Origin: Bacteroidia bacterium
GTDB lineage: Bacteria; Bacteroidota; Bacteroidia; Chitinophagales; Saprospiraceae
Assembly: GCA_030432855.1 (NCBI GenBank)
Contig: JAUILM010000020.1
Coordinates: 1 to 19,214 of the forward strand
DNA length: 19,214 nucleotides
Reading direction: 5' to 3'
Shown: positions 1-8,843 of the stretch, in pieces
Layout of the letters: every line of letters begins with the position of its first letter
Position numbering within the stretch: position 1 is the first letter of the stretch
Notes under the pieces: generated by a model
Seen by the model: only the letters and a program-made list of their open reading frames with translations
Databases searched by the model: none
What the model was told of the DNA's origin: nothing
Program-made: the position numbers and the translations under genes

Positions 1-2
1 AG

Positions 3-959
3 TATCAATATGAGTTAAAGCTGGATCCGGGTAAGAAGCGACTTCGGTATCGGTATTTAAAAGGTGATATTAATCAGGAAGAGCTGGATCAGCTGGGCAA
101 TCCTGGCATGGCAAGATCCATCAGTACCAACATCGGCGAAACGGAAGATTACGTACCGCGATGGCGACTCAATGGTTTAAGTTGTTCAGCAGAATATCTT
201 CCGGTGAAAGTAATTATTGAGGAGGATTTTGAAATCCCTCAACTCAACAAGCGACGCCGTATCTGGGCTCTACTGCCTTGTGACTATGACAGTACCGAGC
301 AATCTTATCCCGTGTTGTATCTGCAAGACGCACAAAATCTCTTTAATGAGCATGCACCTTTTGGCAATTGGGGTATTGATGAGCGATTAGGCATTCTCAA
401 AGAACTGGGATTCGGAGATCTTATTATTGTCGCTATAGAACATGGTGATGAAGATCGCATTTCAGAGTATAGCCCTTTTGATACGGAACGCTTTGGGCCC
501 GGTGAGGGAAAGGCATATGCCGCCTTTATTGTTGAGACCCTGAAACCGTATGTTGACAAGAAGTTCAGGACTAAACCGCACCGTATTCATACAGGAATTG
601 GCGGTAGCTCCATGGGAGGCTTGATCAGTGCCTATACGGCAATCACCTATCCGCAGGTTTTTTCCAAATGGATGATCTTTTCACCGTCGCTATGGTTATC
701 CTCGCAGATATTTAATGAAGTACAAAAGTATGAGAATGACCGGCCATCCTTCATTTACTTGTATGGAGGAAAAAAAGAAAGCGACACCATGGCGGACGAT
801 CTGATAAAGTTTACAGACATCCTTCGCTTAAAGGCCGTGAATGGTTCTTTAATTCACTATCGATTTTCGATGAATCCTTATGCCACGCACAAAGAAAAAT
901 ACTGGGGTGCAGAATTCCCCAAAGCCGTGCAGTGGTTATTTTATGACAAAAAGAAATAA
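3..959 (+). CDS. Esterase-D-like alpha/beta hydrolase, 5'-truncated by window edge
   Basis: Probable serine esterase of the esterase-D / PF00756 type, hydrolysing a carboxylic or carbohydrate ester; the substrate is not known. The nucleophile elbow GGSSMGG is visible, with the likely catalytic Ser at bases 609-611 and a plausible catalytic His in the YATHKEKYWG segment near the C-terminus. The phrases YLQDAQNLFNE and VAIEHGDEDR are typical of this family. The first ATG (base 108) is probably not the start: the frame stays open to the left edge, and the 35 upstream codons read like protein (YQYELKLDPGKKRLRYRYLK), perhaps the tail of an N-terminal beta-sandwich or carbohydrate-binding domain. 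The gene is therefore partial here. Its TAA is followed at once by the ATG of the aminopeptidase gene, so the two are almost surely co-transcribed. Fold and family are fairly certain; the N-terminal domain is inference. Confidence 0.85.
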   Translation, partial: YQYELKLDPGKKRLRYRYLKGDINQEELDQLGNPGMARSISTNIGETEDYVPRWRLNGLSCSAEYLPVKVIIEEDFEIPQLNKRRRIWALLPCDYDSTEQSYPVLYLQDAQNLFNEHAPFGNWGIDERLGILKELGFGDLIIVAIEHGDEDRISEYSPFDTERFGPGEGKAYAAFIVETLKPYVDKKFRTKPHRIHTGIGGSSMGGLISAYTAITYPQVFSKWMIFSPSLWLSSQIFNEVQKYENDRPSFIYLYGGKKESDTMADDLIKFTDILRLKAVNGSLIHYRFSMNPYATHKEKYWGAEFPKAVQWLFYDKKK

Positions 960-2414
960 ATGAAATATTCCTTTAAAAGCTCTATTGACAAAGATATAAA
1001 GTCAAGAATCGTACTGATTGATACCGGAAAAGAATTATTTGATACCAGCAAAAAAATTGCATCGGAATATGGTGTAAAGTTAAACACCTCAGATATTCCC
1101 GGTACTCAGCTATTTAGATCCACTGATAAGGAAAATGACTTTCTACATCTTATCGATATTAAGGATTTAAATAGTAAGAAGGATTTTGTCAGCGCTTTCT
1201 TAAATGCTATTAAATCGGTGCGAGACTTTCTTTCCGAGAGTTTGATAATAGACGCTCGAATTGATGGTAGCGACAGTATTATTCAGGCAATAGTCGAAGC
1301 AATGGAGTTATCAAACTACCATTTGTACCAGTACAAGTCTGACCAGGACAAGAAGTTCAAATCACTGGATCTTTCGGTACAGTGTATTGTGGAAGAAGGT
1401 ATGCAGGCTGAAGGGGATGAAACTGCACACAAACATGCAGCCATTGTAAAGTATCAGATGAAGTGTATGGATCTGGTCAATGGCCCATCCAATAAAATAG
1501 ACCCGGATCACTTTGCAAGCTGGCTTAAAGACGAGTCTAAAGATCTCAGCATCAAGACTACAATCCTTCGTAAAAAAGAGATTGTGGCCAAAAAATTACA
1601 CGGACTTCTTTCTGTCAATAAAGGCAGTGGCAAGGAGCCTGCTTTTTTAATCCTGGAATATTATGGAGATCCGGATGATGGTAAAACGTTGGGGCTGGTA
1701 GGTAAGGGAGTCACTTTCGATACAGGGGGCGTTTCAATAAAACCCGATAAAAACATGCACTACATGAAAAGTGACATGGGTGGTGCGGCTGCCGTCTTGA
1801 ATGCAACGCTCGCTATTGCAGCACTAGGTTGGAAAATAAATATAGTGGCGATCACTCCTATCACTGAAAACTGTGTCGATGGAGAATCCATACGACCCGG
1901 TGATGTGATCGATAGCTACAGTGGGAAGACCATCGAGGTGATTCATACCGATGCAGAAGGTCGTCTGATCCTGGCAGATGCCTTATCATATATGGCAAAA
2001 AACTTTGAAGTGGACCATATTATTGATCTGGCCACCCTGACCGGAAGCGCTGTAATGACGTTCGGATATGCTGCCGCTGCTTCTTTTAGCAATGATGATG
2101 ATCTGATGGACCGAATCTCCTCCGCAGGACTGGCCTGTAGTGAAAAGACCTGGTCACTACCCCTCTGGGAAACCTACGGTGATCAAATGAAATCTGATAT
2201 TGCCGATATTAAAAATATGGCCACACTACCCATGGCAGGAGCCATTACCGCAGCGAAATTTTTGGAATTCTTCATCGAAGAACATCCTTCATGGGCACAT
2301 CTTGATATCGCAGGAACCTCATTTGGAGAAACTCACTATAGTAAGGACAAGGCTGCCACAGGATATGGCGTACAACTGCTCTGTTATCTGGCAGAAGAGC
2401 TTTCCGGGTCGTGA
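960..2414 (+). CDS. pepA: Leucyl aminopeptidase family M17 (PepA-like)
   Basis: Cytosolic di-metal aminopeptidase that removes N-terminal residues from peptides. At 484 aa it has the usual M17 length. The C-terminal catalytic domain is intact: GKGVTFDTGGVSIKP (residues 248-262, metal ligands K249 and D254, catalytic K261), D272 in KSDMGG, and the family signature HTDAEGRLILADAL (329-342) with D331, E333 and R335. The first ~160 residues form the weakly conserved N-terminal domain. The signature begins with His where NTDAEGRL is more common, a mild variation. The ATG directly follows the TAA of the hydrolase gene with no spacer, which suggests translational coupling in an operon. The gene ends 8 bases before the convergent cytochrome gene and no hairpin terminator lies between them. 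Family assignment is strong; the symbol is by family, not proven orthology. Confidence 0.93.
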   Translation: MKYSFKSSIDKDIKSRIVLIDTGKELFDTSKKIASEYGVKLNTSDIPGTQLFRSTDKENDFLHLIDIKDLNSKKDFVSAFLNAIKSVRDFLSESLIIDARIDGSDSIIQAIVEAMELSNYHLYQYKSDQDKKFKSLDLSVQCIVEEGMQAEGDETAHKHAAIVKYQMKCMDLVNGPSNKIDPDHFASWLKDESKDLSIKTTILRKKEIVAKKLHGLLSVNKGSGKEPAFLILEYYGDPDDGKTLGLVGKGVTFDTGGVSIKPDKNMHYMKSDMGGAAAVLNATLAIAALGWKINIVAITPITENCVDGESIRPGDVIDSYSGKTIEVIHTDAEGRLILADALSYMAKNFEVDHIIDLATLTGSAVMTFGYAAAASFSNDDDLMDRISSAGLACSEKTWSLPLWETYGDQMKSDIADIKNMATLPMAGAITAAKFLEFFIEEHPSWAHLDIAGTSFGETHYSKDKAATGYGVQLLCYLAEELSGS

Positions 2415-2422
2415 TCTGATGT

Positions 2423-3475
2423 TTATTCGCAACTACCTTCCATGGAGGCAATCCAGTCACTGATGAGCTGAACTCCCTCGGTATGCATGATCTTTCGGCC
2501 TATCTCTGGCATCATGGCTCCCGGATCATCTGACTTCATCCGATATACCAAAATGCTGGACTCAGGATGCCCCGGATTTATATCGTATCGAAATCCTCCG
2601 GATCCTTTGCCTGCACTGACCGGTGTTTTACAAATACCCAATTGGTAGGGATCCGATTCAGCTGAAATATGTAGTCCTGACACATAGGCCGATCCGTCAG
2701 CCTTGTGACATGTGCCGCAATTGACCTCCAAATAGGCCAGAGCCCGTTCTTGCAAGGGTTCCGATGGGTCATCCCATGCAGTTGTCAGGGCTGTGTGGTT
2801 ATCCTGGTCATAATTGCTTATATATTGATAATCTGACCATGCCGCCAGTTGATTTGCCGAACCCTCCACATAAGTGTACTCCCTATTCAGGTGCTTCACT
2901 TTGGGCCCTATCGGCTCAATTTTACCGCCAGACTCATGACAGGTTTTGCATTGGTTCTTATTGGGAATTACATATTGAATGGCATGAGTGGTTCCATCAG
3001 GAAGGGGCACATCGACCGCCGCAAATCCACCGGTGATCGAAAGGCTGGCATCTCGCTGATCTTCATCCCAGATGTAAGTCAGTGGCGTCCAATCTCCCGC
3101 CTCCCGTACCAGCAGTCGGGTTTCAATCAGTTGGCGACCGGCTTCCAGGTTGTAAAAGAAATTCTTGATCAACACCGCTCCTTCCGGAAATCCAAGATCG
3201 CCATTTTCAAGTATCTCCGCCGACTGACCTTGAGGCATCCATACAAACCGTGCCTTCTCAGCGTAATCAGAAAACAACGGGGTAATAAGATCATACGGTA
3301 TTACCCCGGTATTTGGATTCAAGGCGCTTTGACGCCCCGTAAAAAAGTGATAGTCTGAAAGTCTGTTGAATGGCTCACCCTCATAAAGGGACACCTGCCC
3401 CGTAGGTTGACACGAATAAACTAAGAGGGTCACTAATCCAATGAGGAGGCTATTTCTAAAAGGTAGCATCATCAC
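2423..3475 (-). CDS. Di-heme c-type cytochrome lipoprotein (SO2930 / HNE_0200-like family)
   Basis: Predicted exported lipoprotein binding two c-type haems, so probably an electron-transfer or redox protein outside the inner membrane. A hydrophobic signal segment ends in VYSC, with the lipidated Cys about residue 22. The two haem sites are CKTCH (176-180) and CGTCH (253-257); the downstream MMPE (321-324) could supply an axial Met. The middle of the protein (about 40-170) carries no motif I know. The reading can begin at GTG (3475) or at the next codon ATG (3472). I prefer the ATG, because it overlaps the TGA of the upstream beta-helix gene as TGATG, a classic coupling arrangement. From memory, this matches the family defined as the regular partner of a tandem beta-helix protein (TIGR03806 with TIGR03805), of unknown joint function. 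Haem binding is certain from sequence; the role is not known. Confidence 0.88.
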   Translation of the reverse strand: MMMLPFRNSLLIGLVTLLVYSCQPTGQVSLYEGEPFNRLSDYHFFTGRQSALNPNTGVIPYDLITPLFSDYAEKARFVWMPQGQSAEILENGDLGFPEGAVLIKNFFYNLEAGRQLIETRLLVREAGDWTPLTYIWDEDQRDASLSITGGFAAVDVPLPDGTTHAIQYVIPNKNQCKTCHESGGKIEPIGPKVKHLNREYTYVEGSANQLAAWSDYQYISNYDQDNHTALTTAWDDPSEPLQERALAYLEVNCGTCHKADGSAYVSGLHISAESDPYQLGICKTPVSAGKGSGGFRYDINPGHPESSILVYRMKSDDPGAMMPEIGRKIMHTEGVQLISDWIASMEGSCE

Positions 3476-4683
3476 AAAGCAGGGGGTGTCACATCAAAGG
3501 ATGGTAAATCACAGTTAAATCTGTCCATGTTTCGATCTACTAACTTTTTCAGATCTCCCAGATCAGAAGCTGTCTCGGCATTTAGGTTGGCAAAGCGCAA
3601 ATCCTCCCCATTGTTCTTCAGGCAGAGATGTACATCCGCATTTTCAAAAATGCCATCAATTACAATATCCTGGGGCTTCCCTATGAAGAGGCCGTTGAGC
3701 ATTTGTCCAAATTCTTTGGTAATATCAGGAATTGCCCGGCGTCGTTCGAATGTATTGTCGTGAACGGATACATTGGTGTAGTAGGGATCAAAGCCATTAT
3801 CCGTCTCAAAGGGTCTTTCCGTAAAATACCATGAAATGACACCGAGTCCTAACGTCTTGTAGTCCGTCACCTCATTGTTATATACCTCGACATCCCGATG
3901 AGCTATAATCAGCATCCCTGTTCCGGGAGGTAATGTTGAAACCACGCCTCCTTCCGGAGCAAAATTCTTATGATTGTTGCTACGGACCGTATTGTCATAC
4001 ACTTTCACATTGTATCCATTGGCCTGGGGCAAACCCGGCATGTCAAATATCAACAGCCCCCCTGTGTTTTCCTCTGCCAGATTGTTGTATGCCTCGACGT
4101 TTCGACTATTTTCTATTTCAATACCGGCTACATTGTGATGTGCATAATTATCCCGCATCACGACCTGATTAGATTGGCCCACGTAAATGCCCGCATCCGC
4201 AGCATAGGAGGCTTCGCAACCTTCGATCAACACGCTGGTGCATCCTACAGGATAAATCCCATAGCCACCATTGGTCTCATTGGCACCATGTGTCCAGGTA
4301 GTCTCCACCCTGCGAAAGACAATACCTTCAGCATCCTGTACCTTAATGGCATCTCCTTTACTGTCCTGAATCGTGAAATCCTCCAGGGTAATTTGATCTG
4401 CCTTAATAAGGAGACCTTCCGCCCCATCTATCTGATTGTCAAAACTTAGGATAGACTTTCCCATGCCTGCCCCTTTGATAGTGACACCCGATACTCCATC
4501 CAGAGAAAGTGACCTTTTAAAAGCAAAAAATCCCTCCGGTATTTCTATGACAGCACCCGAATCAGCCTCTAACAGCGCTAGCAAAATCTTTTCGGAACCT
4601 TCCTCGTCGACGCTCACAGAAGGTGCATCAGCACAAGAAAGAAAGAGAAGACACGCAGAAAAATAAATGAAATAAAACCTCAT
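3472..4683 (-). CDS. Parallel beta-helix repeat lipoprotein (TIGR03805-like)
   Basis: Predicted surface or periplasmic lipoprotein with a right-handed parallel beta-helix. Starting at the ATG at 4683 gives a short signal (MRFYFIYFSACLLFLSC) with Cys17 as the likely lipidation site. A longer reading from 4725 would put 14 residues before this signal and is less likely. From about residue 45 to 330 the protein shows short turns ending in patterns such as GIYVGQSNQVVMRDNYAHHN and GIEIENSRNVEAYNNLAEEN, typical of pectin-lyase-like or NosD-type repeats. No lyase active site can be pointed to. It is the first gene of a two-gene unit: its TGA overlaps the start of the di-heme cytochrome gene. Such pairs recur in bacteria and are sometimes fused, which implies a joint function at the envelope. 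It is transcribed away from glgA across a 157-base divergent gap. Confidence 0.87.
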   Translation of the reverse strand: MRFYFIYFSACLLFLSCADAPSVSVDEEGSEKILLALLEADSGAVIEIPEGFFAFKRSLSLDGVSGVTIKGAGMGKSILSFDNQIDGAEGLLIKADQITLEDFTIQDSKGDAIKVQDAEGIVFRRVETTWTHGANETNGGYGIYPVGCTSVLIEGCEASYAADAGIYVGQSNQVVMRDNYAHHNVAGIEIENSRNVEAYNNLAEENTGGLLIFDMPGLPQANGYNVKVYDNTVRSNNHKNFAPEGGVVSTLPPGTGMLIIAHRDVEVYNNEVTDYKTLGLGVISWYFTERPFETDNGFDPYYTNVSVHDNTFERRRAIPDITKEFGQMLNGLFIGKPQDIVIDGIFENADVHLCLKNNGEDLRFANLNAETASDLGDLKKLVDRNMDRFNCDLPSFDVTPPAL

Positions 4684-4840
4684 ATTAATAAATCTACAAG
4701 AAAGCGTGGATAAACTCAAATACATTAGAATAACACAAGAATTGATTTTTACCTATCAACTGTTTTTGTAAATTAACAGCAACCAAAAGCGGGATATCAA
4801 GACATTTAATTTTTACTAATGTTTCTCTTGAAAATTCGAA

Positions 4841-6325
4841 TTGGTTTTTACTAGTGACAAACAACAGCCAACTGTGCCACTAAATAACCAAATTTTACAC
4901 ATCAGTGCGGAGTGTTACCCTGCAGCAAAAACCGGGGGATTAGCTGATGTAGCCGGAGCTCTGCCAAAGTACCTGAATGACCTCAATTATCCTTCCAGTG
5001 TAGTCATCCCAAAGTATGCACTACCCTGGATCAACAAGCAGGAATGGCAGGAGGTCTTCGCCGGCTCGGTTTGGATGGGTTATTATGACCTGCCGTTCCG
5101 TGTGCATACACTTACCGAGGACCTGCTGGGTTTTCCCTTATACGTGGTGGACATCCCCGGAAAGTTTGATCGTCCCGGGATATATGCCGATCAGTATGGA
5201 AATTTCTATGGTGATGAGGTCGAGCGATTTATCAGTTTTCAAAAAGCGGTACTGAGATGGGTGCAATCCATGGAGCATCGACCTTCCATTCTCCATTGTC
5301 ACGATCATCACACCGGTCTGATACCCTTCTTTCTCAAACACTGTCCGGAGTACGAATCTCTAAAAAGCATTCCCAGCATATTTACCATTCACAATGGCCG
5401 ATATCACGGTTCCTTTGGCTGGGACAGAAGATATCTGTTGCCGCACTTCGAAAACCACTTTGGAGGCTTAATCGAATGGAATGGTGCTATCAACCCTTTA
5501 GCCGCTGGCATCAAAAATAGTTGGCGTCTTACCACGGTTTCCAACGCATACCTGGATGAGTTGAGAAGTGATTCCGCAGGGCTGGAATGGTTACTGCATG
5601 AAGAATGGCGCAAATCTGTGGGCATACTCAATGGGATCGATACAAACGTTTGGGATCCTAAAACGGATGCTTCCCTCAGCGCAAATCTCAAAAACAGTGC
5701 TTCTTACTTTAAGCGGGAAAATAAACGTCCGCTTTGTGAGACTTTTGGACTCAATAAAAAATGGCCCCTGATTTCATTTATTGGCAGATTTGCCATTGAG
5801 AAAGGTGCCGATATACTTCCCGATGTAGTATACCATACCCTTTCGCAGGGTTGGTCGATGAACTTATTTATCCTGGGATCCGGTGATCCGGTATTGCAGG
5901 ATGCTCTAAATCATCTCCGACACCGATTTCAGGGAAGGTATAATACGTACATTGGTTACAATGAAGGGCTTGCCCATCAAATTTATGCAGGATCCGATTT
6001 TCTGGTAATGCCTTCCAGAGTCGAACCCTGTGGACTCAATCAGATGTACGCAATGCGATATGGTACCATCCCTATTGTGAGGAGAACCGGAGGACTCAAA
6101 GATTCAGTGACAGATATCGGTGAACCGGAAGGCACTGGTATCATGTTTAATCATGTATGGACGGGTGATATCATGCATGCTTTTGATAGAGCCATCACCC
6201 TGTATGAGGATAAGAAGAAATTTCAGGAAGTAGTCGCCAAGAATATGGAGCTTGACTTTTCCTGGGAACGTTCAGCTACTGCATACATTAATATTTACGA
6301 AGATGTAAAAAACGAACGTGGATGA
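4841..6325 (+). CDS. glgA: Glycogen synthase (ADP-glucose, GT5)
   Basis: Transfers glucose from ADP-glucose to the growing alpha-1,4-glucan in the cytosol. The GT5 landmarks are all present: AAKTGGLADVAGALP (28-42, ADP-binding Lys), HCHDHHTGL (152-160), GILNGID (261-267), GRFAIEKG (315-322) and the C-terminal PSRVEPCGLNQMYAMRYG (391-408) followed by TGGL. The length of 494 aa is slightly above the usual ~480 because of an N-terminal extension before the ILHISAECYP strand. The start is odd: an in-frame TGA at 4829-4831 closes the frame and no ATG follows before the conserved core, so initiation must use TTG (4841) or GTG (4874). The gene ends in ATGA shared with glgC, so the two are one translational unit. 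Function is near certain; the start is not. Confidence 0.96.
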   Translation: MVFTSDKQQPTVPLNNQILHISAECYPAAKTGGLADVAGALPKYLNDLNYPSSVVIPKYALPWINKQEWQEVFAGSVWMGYYDLPFRVHTLTEDLLGFPLYVVDIPGKFDRPGIYADQYGNFYGDEVERFISFQKAVLRWVQSMEHRPSILHCHDHHTGLIPFFLKHCPEYESLKSIPSIFTIHNGRYHGSFGWDRRYLLPHFENHFGGLIEWNGAINPLAAGIKNSWRLTTVSNAYLDELRSDSAGLEWLLHEEWRKSVGILNGIDTNVWDPKTDASLSANLKNSASYFKRENKRPLCETFGLNKKWPLISFIGRFAIEKGADILPDVVYHTLSQGWSMNLFILGSGDPVLQDALNHLRHRFQGRYNTYIGYNEGLAHQIYAGSDFLVMPSRVEPCGLNQMYAMRYGTIPIVRRTGGLKDSVTDIGEPEGTGIMFNHVWTGDIMHAFDRAITLYEDKKKFQEVVAKNMELDFSWERSATAYINIYEDVKNERG

Positions 6326-7620
6326 AAATAAAAATGATCAGTTTAATCCTCGGAGGAGGAGCAGGCACGAGACTCACCCCACTTACTGAAGATCGATCTA
6401 AACCCGCCGTTCCAATTGGCGGTAAATACAGACTGATCGACATACCCATTTCTAATTGCCTTAACTCTGGAGTAGTACGTATGTTTGTACTTACCCAGTT
6501 TAATTCAGCATCCCTAAATAAACACATAAAAAATACATATCACTTTGACCTGTTTTCACGGGGCTTTGTAGATATCCTGGCAGCAGAGCAGACAGTGGGT
6601 AATACGGACTGGTTTCAGGGAACGGCAGATGCCGTACGACAAACCAGGCATCACATGCGAAATCATGATTTTGATTACGTCCTGATTCTCGCCGGAGATC
6701 AGCTTTATCAGATGGATTTTGAGAAAATGGCTAAATATCACATCGCTCAAAATGCTGATCTTACCATCGCAACCATACCTGTAGTGGCTAAAGATGCCAG
6801 CGGATTTGGCATCATGAAAGTCAATGAATATGGATTCATAGAACGATTTATCGAAAAGCCGGATGATGACGTACTTCCGGACTGGAAATCGAGAGTATCT
6901 GAAGATCTCCGCAATCAGGGTAAGGAATATCTCGCATCCATGGGTATCTATATCTTTTCCAAGAAGGTATTACTGGATCTGTTAGAATCCAATCCTACGG
7001 CCACAGATTTCGGTAAGGAAATTATTCCTACTGCCATCAAGACCGGTCACAATGTAGCCAGCTACGAGTATACCGGATATTGGGAAGATGTGGGAAGTAT
7101 CCCATCGTACTATGAAGCTAATCTTGAGCTCACCGATGATATCCCCAAGTTTAATCTTTTTGATAATGAGCAGATCATCTATACAAGACCACGTTTGCTG
7201 GCACCGGCCAAAATCTGGCACACACAGATCAATCGCTCCATTATATCAGAAGGATCAATTATTCATGGTAAACTCATCGACCGAAGTATTATTGGGGTAC
7301 GATCGAGGATCAGCGCAGGTACCGAAATAAAGAACTCCATAATTTTGGGTAACGATTTCTTTGAAACCTTAGAAAAGATAGTCTATCAGCCGCATGAAAT
7401 ACCCATGGGCATTGGAAATAACTGTACGATAGACCGGGCAATCATTGATAAAAACTGTCGTATTGGCAATGATGTATCTATTATAGGACACGAGTCTCTG
7501 GAAGATGATAACCAGGACACACATCGCATAGTGGATGGGATTATCGTATTGAGAAAAGGGGCGGTCATCCCACATGGGACCCGGATTGGATACAACCCGG
7601 AAGCAGATGGCAAAAAATAA
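6322..7620 (+). CDS. glgC: Glucose-1-phosphate adenylyltransferase (ADP-glucose pyrophosphorylase)
   Basis: Makes ADP-glucose from ATP and glucose-1-phosphate, the committing step of bacterial glycogen synthesis. The N-terminal nucleotidyltransferase domain begins with LGGGAGTRLTPLT (10-22) and SKPAVPIGGKYRLID (26-40), followed by WFQGTADAVR (98-107), AGDQLYQMD (124-132), FIEKP (176-180, glucose-1-phosphate site) and GYWEDVGS (252-259). From about residue 300 the sequence turns into hexapeptide-type repeats that form the left-handed beta-helix. At 432 aa it has the normal length for the family, so nothing is missing. The ATG overlaps the glgA stop by 4 bases; its own 3' end contains the ATG of the following ATP-grasp gene. 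Allosteric control of such enzymes is known, but the effector cannot be read from sequence. Confidence 0.97.
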   Translation: MKIKMISLILGGGAGTRLTPLTEDRSKPAVPIGGKYRLIDIPISNCLNSGVVRMFVLTQFNSASLNKHIKNTYHFDLFSRGFVDILAAEQTVGNTDWFQGTADAVRQTRHHMRNHDFDYVLILAGDQLYQMDFEKMAKYHIAQNADLTIATIPVVAKDASGFGIMKVNEYGFIERFIEKPDDDVLPDWKSRVSEDLRNQGKEYLASMGIYIFSKKVLLDLLESNPTATDFGKEIIPTAIKTGHNVASYEYTGYWEDVGSIPSYYEANLELTDDIPKFNLFDNEQIIYTRPRLLAPAKIWHTQINRSIISEGSIIHGKLIDRSIIGVRSRISAGTEIKNSIILGNDFFETLEKIVYQPHEIPMGIGNNCTIDRAIIDKNCRIGNDVSIIGHESLEDDNQDTHRIVDGIIVLRKGAVIPHGTRIGYNPEADGKK

Positions 7621-8824
7621 AGGGGCATTCTTATGTATATCATGCTACTTTAAGGGGGTTCCTTTCCTTAAGGCCATTAAGGAAGCTGGTCACACTGTCT
7701 TTCTGGTGACTTCAAAAACGCTGGAAAACGAGGCATGGCCCCGTGATCACATCGATGAGATATTTTACATGGCTGAGGATGATGAGGGTCAATGGAATGA
7801 GCAACATCTCTTAGCGGGTACATCTCACCTGATGCGTCATAATCAAATAGTACGTGTCATTGCTCTCGACGACTTTGATGTCGAAAGAGCAGCTCTCATC
7901 CGTGAGCACTTTCGAATACCGGGGATGGGACAAACCACAGCCCGATACTTTAGAGATAAACTAGCCATGCGCATAAAGGCCAGAGATGCAGACATTCGGG
8001 TCCCGGCATTTTCCGGTTTGTTCAATGATGAAGCTATCCGGGTCTTTGCATCTGAGCACCCGGCACCCTGGTTCATAAAGCCAAGAGGTGAAGCAAGTGC
8101 CACGGGCATCCATAAGGTTGCCAATGAGCACCAACTTTGGGAGAAACTGGATGGATTGGGCGAAAAACGACATCAGTATCTTATTGAGGGATATATCCCT
8201 GGTGATGTTTTTCACGTCGACAGCTTAAGATTCTCGGGTAAGACAATTTTTGACCGGTCCTCTCAATACCACAGTCCTCCCTTCGATGTAGCGCACGGAG
8301 GTGGGGTGTTCTGTACAAAAACGCATGTAAGGACCGATTCTATTTCAGAATCTCTTTGTACACTGAACAATAAACTCCTCGATAGTTTTGGCCTTCAGTT
8401 TGGGGCATCACACAGTGAGTTTATTCGTCATAAAGAGACCGGGGAATTCTATTTTCTGGAAACCTCATCACGGGTGGGAGGAGCGCACATTGCAGAAATG
8501 GTTGAAGCTGCTTCCGGTGTAAACCTGTGGCGTGAATGGGCCTTTCTGGAGTCCAGTCAATTGGCTAATCAGCCCTATGAATTGCCCGCTCGGACCAGGC
8601 ATCAGGCCGCTACCATAATATCTCTCAGCAAATTTGAACACTCTGACACAAGCAGCTTCGATGATCCGGAGATCTGGTGGCGAATGACTAAGCCCTATCA
8701 CATTGGATTCATCCTTCAAAGTGACTCAAATGATCGGCTTGATCATCTGATTGAAAATTATATTGACAGGATTCGGGTTGAATATCATGCATCGGCCCCT
8801 CCCCCGCCACGATCGGCGCACTAG
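7607..8824 (+). CDS. ATP-grasp domain carboxylate-amine/thiol ligase-like protein
   Basis: Predicted ATP-dependent ligase that activates a carboxylate as acyl-phosphate; substrates are not identifiable. With the ATG at 7607 (405 aa) it shows an N-terminal Rossmann-like pre-ATP-grasp domain (residues 6-110), the ATP-binding stretch WFIKPRGEASATGIHKV (155-171, Lys158), the hinge LIEGYIPGD (192-200), and the metal-binding segment SEFIRHKETGEFYFLETSSRVGGAH (270-294). In the last, the classical E-x-N is E-T-S, so the usual Asn is not in place. The C-terminus is a proline-rich tail. A reading from 7574 adds 11 residues inside glgC and looks less natural, since GAFLCISCYFKG is the first beta strand. 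The gene overlaps glgC by 14 bases, so it is probably translated from the glgAC message. Membership of the ATP-grasp superfamily is strong; the reaction is unknown. Confidence 0.88.
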   Translation: MAKNKGAFLCISCYFKGVPFLKAIKEAGHTVFLVTSKTLENEAWPRDHIDEIFYMAEDDEGQWNEQHLLAGTSHLMRHNQIVRVIALDDFDVERAALIREHFRIPGMGQTTARYFRDKLAMRIKARDADIRVPAFSGLFNDEAIRVFASEHPAPWFIKPRGEASATGIHKVANEHQLWEKLDGLGEKRHQYLIEGYIPGDVFHVDSLRFSGKTIFDRSSQYHSPPFDVAHGGGVFCTKTHVRTDSISESLCTLNNKLLDSFGLQFGASHSEFIRHKETGEFYFLETSSRVGGAHIAEMVEAASGVNLWREWAFLESSQLANQPYELPARTRHQAATIISLSKFEHSDTSSFDDPEIWWRMTKPYHIGFILQSDSNDRLDHLIENYIDRIRVEYHASAPPPPRSAH

Positions 8825-8843
8825 TAGCCCTTAAATAAAAGAC

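Noticed and set aside
2849..3358. 169-codon plus-strand open frame opposite the cytochrome gene
   Set aside because: It is antisense to a gene with two clear CxxCH sites; the product is basic, low in recognisable motifs and has no fitting neighbour or start signal.
3970..4449. 159-codon plus-strand open frame inside the beta-helix gene
   Set aside because: Antisense to a convincing lipoprotein gene; rich in Cys, His and Ile as expected from reading the complement of repeats.
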